The notes under the pieces were generated by a model. It was not told the DNA's origin, searched no databases, and saw only the letters and a list, made by a program, of their open reading frames with translations. DNA of 64,000 bases from Pectinophora gossypiella (lineage: Eukaryota > Arthropoda > Insecta > Lepidoptera > Gelechiidae), in assembly GCF_024362695.1 (NCBI RefSeq), contig NW_026063250.1, positions 434,001 through 498,000 on the forward strand, in the 5' to 3' direction. A program made the position numbers and the translations under genes. Positions 1 through 11,475 of the stretch are shown here, in pieces. Every line of letters starts with the position of its first letter. Position 1 is the first letter of the stretch.

Positions 1-3000
1 TCCCGCCATTTTTTCACCGCGATAGAATTTGACCAAGACTAAAATAGATCTCGTGAAATCAAAAAAGTTCTAGGTGCTATAGTTTTGCCAGGCCGTAGGG
101 TGTCTCCCTGATGCGGAGCAGTTTTCCAAGATGACTTTCCGATCACACCCCAAATACATCATTTTTACCTCTGAGACATTTTCGGGAAAAACAAAAATTT
201 GTATGGCGGCCATCTTGTTTTACGGCCATTTTGTTTTTTTTTCACTGGCGATAAAATTTGACCAAGACTTTAATAGGCTTCGTGAAAACAAAAAAGTTCC
301 AGGTGCGATAGTTTCGCCAGGCTGTAGGGTGTCTCCCTGATGCGAAGCAGTTTTCCAAGATGACGTTCCGATCACACCCCAATACATCATTTTTACCTCT
401 GAGACATTTTCTGGAAAAACAAAAATTTGTATGGCGGCCATCTTGTTTTTCGGCCATTTTGTTTTTTTTTCACTGGCGATAAAATTTGACCAAGACTTTA
501 ATAGGCTTCGTGAAAACAAAAAAGTTCCAGGTGCGATAGTTTCGCCAGGCTGTAGGGTGTCTCTCTGATGCGGAGCAGCTTTCGAAGATCGAAAAGTATT
601 TCCATACTCAACATGATGTTTCGATCACATTCCTCATACATCATTTTTACCCCCGAGGCATTTTCGGGAAAAACGAAAATTTTGTATGGCGGCCATCTTG
701 TTTTTCCGCCATTTTGTTTTTTTTCAGCGGGGATTGGATTTGACCAAGATTTAAATATGTTTCGCGAAAGAAAAATTGCTCCAGGTTTTATAGTTTTGCC
801 AAGCTGTTGGATAGTTTTGCCAAGCTGTTGGGTGTCTTCCTGATGCGGAGCAGTTTTTCAAGATCGAACAGTTTTTCCATACTCAGCTTGACGTTTCGAT
901 CACACCTCTCATACATCATTTTTACCTCCGAGACATTTTCTGGAAAAACGAAATTTTGTATGGCGGCCATCTTGTTTTTCCGCCATTTTGTTTTTTTTTC
1001 ACTGTCGATTGGATTTGACCAAGATTTAAATAGGTTTTGTGAAAAAAGAATCGTTCCAGGTGCGATAGTTTATCCAGGCCGTAGGGTGTCTCCCTGATGC
1101 GGAGCAGCTTTCCAAGATCGAGAAGTATATCCATACTCGACATGACGTTACGATTACAACCCCATACATAATTTTTACCCCCGAGACATTTTCTGGAAAA
1201 ACGAAATTTTGTATGGCGGCCATCTTGTTTTTCGGCCATTTTGTTTTTTTTCACCGGGGATAAAATTAGACCAAGATTTAAATAGGTTTCGTGAAAAAAA
1301 TATTGCTCCAGGTATTATAGTTTTGCCAGGCCGTAGGGTGTCTCCCTGATGCGGAGCAGTTTTTCAAGATGGAGCAGTATTGAAATACTCAACATGACGA
1401 TCCGATCACATTCCTATACATCATTTTTACGCCCGAGGCATTTTCAGGAAAAAAGAAAAATTTGTATGGCGCCCATCTTGAATTTCCGCCATTTTGATTT
1501 TTTTTCACCGGGGATTGGATTTGACCAAGATTTAAATATGTTTCGCGAAAGAAAAATTGCTCCAGGTTTTATAGTTTTGCCAGGCCGTAGGGTGTCTCCC
1601 TGATGCGGAGCAGGTTTTCAAGATCGAGAAGTATTTCCATACTCAACAATACGTTACAATTACACTCCCATACACAGTTTTCACCCACGAGACATTTTCC
1701 GGAAAAATAAAATTTTGTATGGCGGCCATCTTGTTTTTCCGCCATTTTGATTTTTTTTCACCAGTGATTGAATTTGACCAGGAATTAAGTAGGTTTTGTG
1801 AAAAAAGAATCGTTCTAGGTGCGATAGTTGCGCCAGGCCGTAGGGTGTCTCCCTGATGCGGAGCAGTTTTTCAAGATGGAGCAGTATTGAAATACTCAAC
1901 ATGACGATCCGATCACATTCCTATACATCATTTTTACGCCCGAGGCATTTTCGGGAAAAACGAAAATTTTGTTTGGCGGCCATCTTGTTTTTCCGCCATT
2001 TTGGTTTTTTTTCACCGGGGATTGAATTTGACTAAGATTTAAATAGGTTTCGTGGAAAAAATATTGCTCTAGGTTTTATAGTTTTGCCAGGCCGTAGGGT
2101 GTCACCCTGATGCGGAGCAGTTTTTCAGGATCAAACAGTTTTTCCATACTCAGCTTGACGTTTCGATCACACCTCCCATACATCATTTTTACCTCCGAGA
2201 CATTTTCTGGAAAAACGAAATTTTGTATGGCGGCCATCTTGTTTTTCCGCCATTTTGATTTTTTTTCACCGACGATAAAATTTGACCAAGATTTAAGAAG
2301 GTTTTGTGAAAAAAAAAATCTTTCTAGGTGCGATAGTTTTGCCAGGCCGTAGGGTGTCTCCCTGATGCGGAGCAGTTTTCCAAGATGACGTTCCGATCAC
2401 ACCCCTATACATCATTTTTACACCCGAGACATTTTCTGGAAAAACAAAAATTTGTATGGCGGCCATCTTGTTTTTCGGCCATTTTGTTTTTTTTCACCAG
2501 GGATAAAATTTGACCAAGATATAAATAGGTTTCGTGAAAAAAATATTGCTCCAGGTATTATAGTTTTGCCAGGCCGTAGGGTGTCTCCCTGATGCGGAGC
2601 AGTTTTTCAAGATAGAGCAGTATTGAAATACTCAACATGACGATCCGTTCACATTCCTTTACATCATTTTTACGCCCGAGGCATTTTCAGGAAAAAAGAA
2701 AAATTTGTATGGCGGCCATCTTGAATTTCCGCCATTTTGATTTTTTTTCAACTGCAATTAAATTTAACCAAGATTATAATAGGCCTGGTGGAAAAAATAA
2801 TGTTCTAGGTGCGATAGTTTGGCCAGGCCGTAGGGTGTCTCCCTGATGCGGAGCAGTTTTTGAAGATTGAGAACATTTTCCGTATTCGACAAAACACTCC
2901 GATTACATTCCCATATACAGTTTTTACCCCCGAGACATTTTCTGGGAAAACAAAATTTTGTATGGCGGCCATCTTGTTTTTCCGCCATTTTGATTTTTTT

Positions 3001-3284
3001 TCACCGGCGATTGAATTTGACCAAGATTTAAATAGGTTTTGCGGAAAAAAAATTGATCCAGGTATAATAGTTGCGCCAGGCCGTAGGGTCTCTCCCTGAT
3101 GCGGAGCAGTTTTCCAAGATCTGGAAGTTTTCCCATACTCACCGGGAGGTCCCGATCACACCCCCCATACATCATTTTCACCCCCCGACACTCCTTCTGG
3201 GAGAACAACTATGTCAGTCAGTCAGTCAGTCAGTCAGTGAGTCAGTACATGGGTTTGCAGCTATATATATTATAATAATAATAA
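1..3284 (-). mobile_element. Helitron-like satellite element, copy E1 (left part outside window)
   Basis: About 13 tandem monomers of roughly 230-256 bp, entered mid-monomer at base 1. The short (230 bp) monomers lack a segment of about 25 bp containing 'gaagtatttccatactc', for example near 100-360 and 2340-2580. The copy ends on the right with the element's 5' part: a 'gggagaacaactatgtcag' block, a (CAGT)n tract at about 3211-3243, then 'gggtttgcagctatatata' and a TAA-rich stretch reaching the CTAG of the next copy at 3285. No coding region is credible; ORFs of 60-100 codons recur because monomer length is close to a multiple of three. Confidence 0.6.
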
Positions 3285-4866
3285 CTAGATGTCGCGTGGT
3301 TCGCTCGCAGCAAGCTGCTCGCGTATCTTGTTTTCCCGCCATTTTTTTACCGCGATAGAATTTGACCAAGACTTGAATAGGTCTCGTGAAATCAAAAAAG
3401 TTCTAGGTGCTATAGTTTTGCCAGGCCGTAGAGTGACCTCTGATGCGGAGCAGTTTTCCAAGATGACGTTCCGATCACACCCCAATACATCATTTTTACC
3501 TCGTGAGACATTTTCTGGAAAAACAAAAATTTGTATGGCGGCCATCTTGTTTTTCGGCCATTTTGTTTTTTTTTCACTGGCGATAAAATTTGACCAAGAC
3601 TTTAATAGGCTTCGTGAAAACAAAAAAGTTCCAGGTGCGATAGTTTCGCCAGGCTGTAGGGTGTCTCCCTGATGCGGAGCAGCTTTCGAAGATCGAAAAG
3701 TATTTCCATACTCAACATGATGTTTCGATCACATTCCTCATACATCATTTTTACCCCCGAGGCATTTTCGGGAAAAACGAAAATTTCGTATGGCGGCCAT
3801 CTTGTTTTTCCGCCATTTTGGTTTTTTTTCACCGGGGATTGAATTTGACCAAGATTTAAATAGGTTTCGTGAAAAAAATATTGCTCTAGGTTTTATAGTT
3901 TTGCCAGGCCGTAGGGTGTCTCCCTGATGCGGAGCAGTTTTTCAAGATCGAGAAGTATTTCTATACCCAATATGACATTCCGATTACATCCCCATACATT
4001 GTTATTACCTCTATGATATTTTTATGGAAAAACAAAATTTTGTATGGCGGCCATCTTGTTTTCCCGCCATTTTGATTTTTTTTCAACTTCGGTAAAATCT
4101 GACCAAGAATTAAATAGGTTTTGTGAAAAAAGAATCGTTTTAGGTGCGATAGTTTTGCCAGACCGTGGGGTGTCTCCCTGATGAGGAGCAGTTTTTGAAG
4201 GTTGAGCAGTATTTAAATTCTCAACATGACGATCCGATCACATTCCTATACATCATTTTTACCCCCGAGGCATTTTCAGGAAAAACGAAAAATTTGTATG
4301 GCGGCCATCTTGTTTTTCCGCCATTTTGTTTTTTTTCTGCCTGTGATTGAATTTGACCCAGATTTAAATAGATTTTGTGAAAGAAAATTTGCTCCAGGTG
4401 CGATAGGTTTGCCAGGCCGTAGGGTGTCTCCCTGATGCGGAGCAGATTTTGAAGATAGAGAAGTGTTTTCATACTCCACAAGACGTTCCGATTACATCCC
4501 CATACACAGTTTTTACTCCCGATGCATTTTCTGAAAAAACAAAATTTTGTATGGCGGCCATCTTGTTTTTCCGCCATTTTGATTTTTTTTCACCCACAAT
4601 AGAATTTGACCAAGATTTAAATAGATTTTGCGAAAAAAAAATTTGATCCAGGTATAATAGTTGCGCCAGACTGTAGGGCGTCTCCCTGATGCGGAGCAGT
4701 TTTCCAAGATTTGGGATTTTTCCCATACTCACCGGGAGGTCCCGATCACACCCCCTATACATCATTTTGACCCCCCGACGCTCCTTCTGAGAGAACAATT
4801 ATGTCAGTGAGTCAGTCAGTGAGTCAGTCAGTGGGTCTCCAGCTATATATATTATAATAATAATAA
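3285..4866 (-). mobile_element. Helitron-like satellite element, complete copy E2 (reference description)
   Basis: Reference copy for the family. Read on the minus strand it ends in a hairpin (GCAGCttGCTGC, flanked by GA/GA mismatches and CGC/GCG pairs), a 13-nt spacer and CTAG, followed by T. That is the layout of a Helitron 3' end. On the plus strand this appears as CTAGatgtcgcgtggttcg at 3285. The body holds about six monomers. The opposite end is a (CAGT)n microsatellite (about 4801-4835), 'gggtctccagctatatata' and TAA repeats. A canonical 5' TC is not visible, so assignment to Helitron rather than Helentron or another rolling-circle subclass is open. DINE-1-type Helitron relatives are known to combine a microsatellite with central tandem repeats. 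No transposase is encoded; mobilisation would be in trans. Confidence 0.6.
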
Positions 4867-6160
4867 CTAGATGTCGCGTGGTTCGCTCGCAGCAAGCTGC
4901 TCGCGTGTCTTGTATTAGTTCGAAGCTTTGTATGGCGGCCATCTTGTTTTCGTGAAATCAAAAAAGTTCTAGGTGCTATAGTTTTGCCAGGCCGTAGGGT
5001 GTCTCCCTGATGCGGAGCAGTTTTCCAAGATGACGTTTCGATCACACCCCTATACAACATTTTTACCTCTGAGACATTTTCTGGAAAAACAAAAATTTGT
5101 ATGGCGGCCATCTTGTTTTTCGGCCATTTTGTTTTTTTTTCATTGGCGATAAAATTTGACCAAGACTTTAATAGGCTTCGTGAAAACAAAAAAGTTCCAG
5201 GTGTGATAGTTTCGCCAGGCTGTAGGGTGTCTCCCTGATGCGGAGCAGCTTTCGAAGATCGAAAAGTATTTCCATACTCAACATGATGTTTCGATCACAT
5301 TCCTCATACATCATTTTTACCCCCGAGGCATTTTCGGGAAAAACGAAAATTTTGTATGGCGGCCATCTTGTTTTTCCGCCATTTTGGTTTTTTTTCACCG
5401 GGGATTGAATTTGACCAAGATTTAAATAGGTTTCGTGAAAAAAATATTGCTCTAGGTTTTATAGTTTTGCCAGGCCGTAGGGTGTCACCCTGATGCGGAG
5501 CAGTTTTTCAAGATCAAGCAGTATTGAAATACTCAACATGACGATCCGATCACATCCCTATACATCATTTTTACCCCCGAGGCATTTTCGGGAAAAACGA
5601 AAATTTTGTATGGCGGCCATCTTGATTTTCCGCCATTTTGATTTTTTTTCACCGGCAACTAAATTTGACCAAGATTTAAATATGTCATGTGAAAATAAAA
5701 TTGCTCCAGGTTTTATAATTTCGCCAGGCCGTGGGGTGTCTCTCTGATGAGGAGCAGTTTTTGAAGGTTGAGCAGTATTTAAATTCTCAACATGATTTTC
5801 CTATTACGTCCCCATACATTGTTTTTACCCCCGAGACATTTTCTGGAAAAATATTTTTTTGTATGGCGGCCATCTTGTTTTTCCGCCATTTTGATTTTTT
5901 TTCACCCACAATAGAATTTGACCAAGAATTAAATAGGTTTTGTGAAAAAAGAATCGTTCCAGGTGCGATAGTTTTGCCAGACGGTAGGGTGTCTCCCTGA
6001 TGCGGAGCAGTTTTCCAAGATCTGGAAGTTTTCCCATACTCACCGGGAGGTCCCGATCACACCCCCTATACATCATTTTTACCCCCCGACACTCCTTCTG
6101 GGAGAACAACTCTGTCAGTGAGTGAGTGAGTCAGTCAGTACATGGGTTTGTAGCTATATA
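4867..6160 (-). mobile_element. Helitron-like satellite element, copy E3, interrupted at its 5' end
   Basis: About five monomers. After the CTAG hairpin head, this copy has a private segment 'tattagttcgaagctttg' before its first monomer. The same segment occurs only in copy E11 (near 59555), so the two descend from one another or a common source. The copy is broken at 6160 by the TIR element; its last bases continue at 13982-13992, directly before the CTAG of copy E4. Confidence 0.6.
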
Positions 6161-6254
6161 CAGGGTGTAACGGAAGGGGGGTATCAAGCCGAAAGGGGAC
6201 AAAACTATACCTTATGTAGATCTTATCTGCGAAAGGAGAATGGGCGAATCTCGT

Positions 6255-8787
6255 CCAAGAACCTCCACTGATGAGACTTATATGTAATGAAAGCTTATGC
6301 TTTCTTTATGAATCTGGCAAAGTTCTATCAGATTCTGTCCCGGGGTTCTTTTTTTACGGCCATGTTTGTCCTGGCTAAAAATGTGATAAAATACAGTGGG
6401 AGCTAAAATCGGCTCAAGATTTGTTGCTGGATAACTAAGTCTACATAAATAATTATGTATCATATTGTATATCATTTTAAAGAGGATCTTTTCCAGAATC
6501 CGAAACATAAAAAAAAAACAAAAAAAAGTCTTTATGTAAGCGAATTATAGTCAATTTGCATCTGCAGCGCCATTGTTTCTCGGTAGCTAAGTTCAAGTTT
6601 CATGCCTTTTACCCCTTCCAAAAGTATCTTACCGATTTTTTTTATATTGCTTCCGGAATTTGATCTGAGTGATAATAACAAGAAAAATAAATAGACACCT
6701 CTCCGATAGAGACCGCCTAAGCTATTGCCTATTGCAAGAAATCGTCATCATTAGCAAGTCATTACGGTATTGCATATTATAAGCTTATCAGCAACTTGGA
6801 ACTTGGTCCAAGAACCTCCACTGGTGAGACTTGCATGTAATGATAGCTTATACTTGTCCTATGATTCTGGCAAAGTTCTATCAAACTCTGTCCTAGGGTT
6901 TTTGTACGGCCATATTTGTCCTGAGTGTACAGTAGTGGACTGCAAAATCACCTCAGGATTTGTTGTCGAAAAACTATTTAACTAAGTCTATATACATAAT
7001 TATATATCATAATGTATATCAATTTTAAAGGGGAAGGTTATCAGAATCAGAAACACAAATAAAAAAAAATGCATTAAGTATGTAAACGACTTTTAGCCAA
7101 CTCACGTCCGTAGCACCATTTTTCTCAGCAGCTACGTACGAGTTTCGCGCCTTCCAACCTTTCCAAAGAAGCCCAATCATTTTTTCCTTCTTCTAATATT
7201 GCATTCTTAACCTGACAAGTGACAACAACAAGAAATAAAATAGATACCATTCCGATAGAGGCCGCGTAAGCTATGGACCTATTGCAAGATGACGTACTCA
7301 AAGGCTAGTCATTATAATCCAACAGACGTAACATGATTAGAATGCGGCGGGACGGAAATGTAGTACATCGCCTTATGCGAAAGAGACGAAATATGTGTCT
7401 CTTTAACACTAACAGTACACAGCTTAGTACGAGAGAAACAAGAAATAAGTCATTCTAATCAAGATGCAATACAATGACTCTATTGTATACAAAAGAAACA
7501 CATTTATTAAACAAGTTCAGGCAATATCTGGTGCAAAAGGCGGCTTTATTGCCAAGGTAGCAATTACTACCAGGCAACCTTACGTTTACGATACGTTTGT
7601 TGTACCATTCGGCATTGTTTATAAGACAAGATATAAGCCTGGGTTAATAAAACAAGATTGTGGTGAAAGAAAACATACTACATTTGCGTCCTCCCGCATT
7701 CTAATCATGTTACGTCTGTTGGATTATAATGACTAGCCTTTGAGTACGTTATCTTGCAATAGGTCCATAGCTTACGCGGCCTCTATCGGAATGGTATCTA
7801 TTTTATTTCTTGTTGTTGTCACTTGTCAGGTTAAGAATGCAATATCAGAAGAAGGAAAAAATGATTGGGCTTCTTTGGAAAGGTTGGAAGGCGCGAAACT
7901 CGTACGTAGCTGCTGAGAAAAATGGTGCTACGGACGTGAGTTGGCTAAAAGTCGTTTACATACTTAATGCATTTTTTTTTTATTTGTGTTTCTGATTCTG
8001 ATAACCTTCCCCTTTAAAATTGATATACATTATGATATATAATTATGTATATAGACTTAGTTAAATAGTTTTTCGACAACAAATCCTGAGGTGATTTTGC
8101 AGTCCACTACTGTACACTCAGGACAAATATGGCCGTACAAAAACCCTAGGACAGAGTTTGATAGAACTTTGCCAGAATCATAGGACAAGTATAAGCTATC
8201 ATTACATGCAAGTCTCACCAGTGGAGGTTCTTGGACCAAGTTCCAAGTTGCTGATAAGCTTATAATATGCAATACCGTAATGACTTGCTAATGATGACGA
8301 TTTCTTGCAATAGGCAATAGCTTAGGCGGTCTCTATCGGAGAGGTGTCTATTTATTTTTCTTGTTATTATCACTCAGATCAAATTCCGGAAGCAATATAA
8401 AAAAAATCGGTAAGATACTTTTGGAAGGGGTAAAAGGCATGAAACTTGAACTTAGCTACCGAGAAACAATGGCGCTGCAGATGCAAATTGACTATAATTC
8501 GCTTACAAAAAGTTTTTTTTTATTTTTTTTTATGTTTCGGATTCTGGAAAAGATCCTCTTTAAAATGATATACAATATGATACATAATTATTTATGTAGA
8601 TTTAGTTATCCAGCAACAAATCTTGAGTCGATTTTAGCTCCCACTGTATTTTATCACATTTTTAGCCAGGACAAACATGGCCGTAAAAAAAGAACCCCGG
8701 GACAGAATCTGATAGAACTTTGCCAGAATCATAGGGAAAGCATAAGCTTTCATTACATATAAGTTTCATCAGTGGAGGTTCTTGGAC
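6255..8787. repeat. Large palindrome (foldback-like), arms about 1.1 kb, spacer about 340 bp
   Basis: Left arm about 6255-7350, right arm about 7692-8787, symmetric about position 7521. Examples are 'ccaagaacctccactg' at 6255 against its inverse at about 8770, and 'agtcattataatccaacag' at 7309 against its inverse ending at 7733. Arm identity is high with scattered substitutions. Each arm itself contains two diverged direct repeats with a spacing of about 555 bp (6253 and 6808 on the left). Arms built of direct repeats recall Foldback-type transposons, but no Foldback protein is recognised. A 71-codon ORF occurs in both arms only because they are inverted copies. Confidence 0.8.
7464..7736 (+). 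CDS. Hypothetical 90-codon ORF in the palindrome spacer
   Basis: ATG-initiated frame that covers most of the unique spacer and runs about 45 bp into the right arm. It is the only ORF in the palindrome not explained by arm symmetry. The predicted product has no family I recognise, no signal peptide and no membrane segment. Low cysteine content and mixed composition make it compatible with a real fragment (part of a transposon protein or a captured exon) but equally with chance. No promoter or splice context supports it. Confidence 0.15.
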   Translation: MQYNDSIVYKRNTFIKQVQAISGAKGGFIAKVAITTRQPYVYDTFVVPFGIVYKTRYKPGLIKQDCGERKHTTFASSRILIMLRLLDYND

Positions 8788-8936
8788 CAAGTTTCATACA
8801 AAAGTGCCCATTGTCATTTCAATTTAAAAAAAACACTTTTGATATTTTTTTCAATTTCAGTTTAAAAAATATTTTAATATTTCCAGCATGTAAAAAACAC
8901 GGCACAGCACTATTGAGGTCACTGTTCTTAATCCAC
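8788..8936. other. AT-rich spacer
   Basis: Contains 'aaaaaacacttttgatattttt' style low-complexity DNA between the palindrome and the GC-rich block. Nothing recognised. Confidence 0.4.
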
Positions 8937-9115
8937 TCAAATATTGGCACTACACAAATCTCCTAGCGCGTCCTGGTCGCCTGGTACTCGTGGCGCTCGC
9001 ACGGCCGCGATAGGTACGAAATTCGAGCGGGCGGCGGCTTTGGCGGCAACGTCAAAAGGAGTCGGCGGCCGATTGGAACAATCCGAGTCGGCGGCACGTC
9101 GGCGACTGTAACAAA
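8937..9115 (-). other. GC-rich exon-like block with a strong 3' splice-site context
   Basis: On the minus strand a pyrimidine-rich 'ttcttgtttgttacag' abuts a block that is far more GC-rich than anything nearby. One frame is open from the acceptor-like border to a stop at about 8937 (about 58 codons; reads RRRAADSDCSNRPP near its start, alanine/arginine/proline-rich). This is the look of a terminal coding exon. It lies inside the TIR element, just downstream in minus orientation of the transposase remnant. It could be a captured host exon or a GC-rich piece of another transposon; no family is recognised. Confidence 0.3.
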
Positions 9116-9309
9116 CAAGAATGACACTAAAGCATCTAATAATTGGAGTCATTTTGCTTTGACAACTATTCTCACATTATTTTATGACGTGTAAAATAAG
9201 TTAAAATTACCTACTTGTTTAGGTAAGGTATTTAATTTAATAGTAAATAGGAAAAAAAAGTGTGAAAGTGTGGGTAAGTAGGTAGGTAATTAATAATTAG
9301 ACTTACGTT

Positions 9310-9783
9310 TTACAAGAAAGGTTCGAAATGTCGTCATCCCCGTTCGATCCACAGACCTGCCGCTTCATCTGTCCACAACACTTTCGAAGCAAAGTCTGGT
9401 GAGCTTTCCACTTGAACTCGGTACCATTCTCAGAATGCCACACGAGGTAAATAATCAGCAGGAATTAGCTCGGGCGTACGTTGCATGTGGTAAGGTTCGC
9501 GTGGTAGTCCTTGGGTTGGCTGCACGGCTAGTACGGCTTCTTCAAACTCCGGATCACGGGTCGCCGAGCGGCCAGTCTCGGATGACGCGTGGAAAGAGCC
9601 CGTTAAATGCAGTAGGCGATTGACCATTTTCCTGAAGCAATGCAGTGAAGGCAGTTGCCTGGCTTCATCAGCTGGTCTACCTTCTATGAATCGCTGATAT
9701 AAGTTCCGTGCTTCACTTAAGTTGCCATCGCCGGCGCCCACACACATCATCATTTCATAATAACCTACATTACTCAAAGACAC
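9310..9783 (-). pseudogene. Decayed Tc1/mariner-type transposase with DUF4817-like N-terminal helix-turn-helix
   Basis: The minus-strand frame starts MSLSNVGYYEMMMCVG and continues through GNLSEARNLYQRF and LHLTGSF. This pattern (short N-terminal HTH: Y-x-x-M, GN-x-x-A, Y-x-x-RF, then L-x-x-TGSF) matches the DUF4817 domain of insect IS630/mariner-like transposases. About 117 codons in, the frame meets a TGA at a site that is commonly cysteine, then stays open in the same frame to KVLWTDEA, the context of the first catalytic aspartate of DDE/D transposases, before a second stop and loss of similarity. The remaining two acidic catalytic residues are absent. Non-functional remnant; it probably identifies the family of the enclosing TIR element. 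Family recognition is by eye. Confidence 0.6.
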
Positions 9784-10170
9784 CTCGAACTATCACTGAT
9801 CACAGTTATCACAACAAATCCAAATTTCGAACTTCACTCCACAGATGGTAAACAAGCACTGACAAATAATTTGACAGTTTACTTTCGTGTGCATGTTTCT
9901 ATCTCTTTCGAATGCTAGTATCCTGGTACTTAAGGGTATGTTATTTCTTTGTGCGCAATAAAATATTTTTATGGTATTGTTTGAATGAATGAATGTATTG
10001 TATTTTATGAAAGTAGGTACGTATTTTACTTTGAACCTAGAAAAGTAAAAAAGTCGTTTATCTAATAAGGATCACCCGCGCTCACACTCTGGCACTAACA
10101 CAGAATTGCCACGTTTCTTCGCAAATATCCCGCGCAATAGCAGAAGGCGAAATTAATCTGTCAATAATAA
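9784..10170. other. No gene recognised
   Basis: AT-rich DNA upstream (minus sense) of the transposase remnant. No repeat unit or ORF of interest seen. Confidence 0.4.
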
Positions 10171-10335
10171 GACATACTATCACTCTGCCCGTATCCCTAA
10201 TGGGGTGGGCAGAGTCACAAGAACATCCCATTAGCGGTACGAGCATGATAATTATTTATGTACCTATGTTATGATTACTTGTGGCTCTGTCTGCCCCATA
10301 AGAGATAAAGGCGTGATATTATGTATGTATGTTTG
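10171..10335. repeat. Interspersed repeat fragment ('atggggtgggcagag' type)
   Basis: Contains 'cctaatggggtgggcagag' followed by the inverse-sense version 'ctctgtctgccccat' and 'ggcgtgatattatgtatgt'. These are halves of a short repeat seen four times in this window (also 11365-11475, 13385-13480, 38785-38835). The 'ttatgtatgtatg' tail suggests a SINE-type end. Confidence 0.5.
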
Positions 10336-10564
10336 GTACGGGCATGTAGCGATACGAGCGTGTAGTGGTAAGTGAAATTCCGCAGTCTCTGCCTACTCCA
10401 ATGGGAAAAAGGCGTGATGTTATTGTTCACTGTTGGACAATACACGACTACAATTTAGGAAGGAAAAAAAATACAAAAAAAAAATAATATTTTTTATCAT
10501 GGTTAATGATAACTTTCCCTTAACAGCACCGCCATTTTGAATTTCGGGTGCACTAGGGCTTGCC

Positions 10565-10925
10565 GATCAAAAAATGACTATCGATAATCTATCCCGACCG
10601 AGAGTCGATCGATAGCAAGACTATTGATAACTCGGAAAGTGGGAACATTTTCGATTTTATTACCTAAGTGCAATACAATCGATAGTATCGTTGCGGATTA
10701 ATAACAAACTATCGATAATTTTGCCCTCAGTCAGTAGTATTGCTACACTCCGATAGTATGGTTATTTTGAGTGGGCTGATTGTCTAAACTGAATTTCAAT
10801 AACTCAAAAAAAGTCCATGGATTGAGATTTTTTGAAAAGTTATTTTTTTATTTCTACCAATCAAAATCGTAGTTGAAAATGATTATGATCGATAATCGAT
10901 ACTGAACTATCGATAGTTTGAAACA
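10565..10925. other. Cluster of TATCGATA/ATCGAT motifs
   Basis: Within 360 bp the ATCGAT core occurs about eight times, several inside TATCGATA or 'atcgatagt', for example near 10578, 10607, 10678, 10702, 10889 and 10907. TATCGATA is the core of the Drosophila DREF element. It is also self-complementary, so clustering may instead reflect a degraded repeat. No promoter or gene start lies next to it. Confidence 0.4.
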
Positions 10926-11010
10926 CTAGCGTGCCTTTTTCTATTCGCGAGCCCTGGCATCCTGGTACAGGGTATAAATCCCATTAACTGTCCCAATGCA
11001 ATTTGCAATT

Positions 11011-11170
11011 CCGTGCTTCGGAAGGCACGGTTGGTCCCGGTGACTACTTACTCATGTAAGAAAGTAGTCATTACATGAGTCATGTCAGGGGCCTCTGGCG
11101 GCTCAATAGTTACCCTGACACCAGGGTTGATGAGGTTGGTAATCCACCTCACAACCCACACGATAGAAAA
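11011..11170 (+). repeat. SINE body fragment, plus strand
   Basis: Starts at 'ccgtgcttcggaaggcacgg' and runs through 'ttggtcccggtgactac', 'catgtcaggggcctctggc' and 'aatccacctcacaaccca'. It matches in order the inverse of the more complete SINE at 43282-43560, but lacks the tRNA-like head. A fragment, no internal promoter left. Confidence 0.6.
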
Positions 11171-11364
11171 AGATTTAAAAAAATACTGTTATGTGTTTTT
11201 AATTCCTTGTACGCAATAAAGTATTATTGTATTGTACGAAAGTACTTATTTTAAGATTACTTTTACCATGTCATAGTAAAAGTAAAGTTATGTTAGGTAG
11301 GTACTTTACTTGAGAAATTAATTTTGTCTTTACTATGTTGTAAACGTAACATTAATGTCTCGTT

Positions 11365-11475
11365 AATAAGATACACAATCACTTGCAGCTGCTCGTATCC
11401 CTAATGGGGTGGGCAGAGCCATAAGTAATCAGAACATACTAACATAATATCACGCCCGTATCACTAAGGGGTAGG
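11365..11475. repeat. Second copy of the 'atggggtgggcagag' repeat
   Basis: Reads 'cgtatccctaatggggtgg', then an inverted partner 'catcactaaggggtaggc'-like segment and 'ataatatcacgcccgta'. Same family as 10171-10335, here apparently a head-to-head pair. Confidence 0.45.

Noticed and set aside
3211..3250. (CAGT)n tracts as telomere-like repeats
   Set aside because: They occur once per Helitron-like copy at a fixed place; insect telomere repeats (TTAGG)n were not seen.
131..6109. Many 60-120 codon ORFs on both strands of the satellite arrays (also in 13990-16160, 44520-47710 and 56130-63890)
   Set aside because: They repeat with the monomer, occur on both strands, and are broken in most copies; monomer length near a multiple of three explains them.
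6770..8272. Same 71-codon ORF at 6770-6985 (plus) and 8057-8272 (minus)
   Set aside because: The two are mirror images in the palindrome arms; no codon signal or domain.
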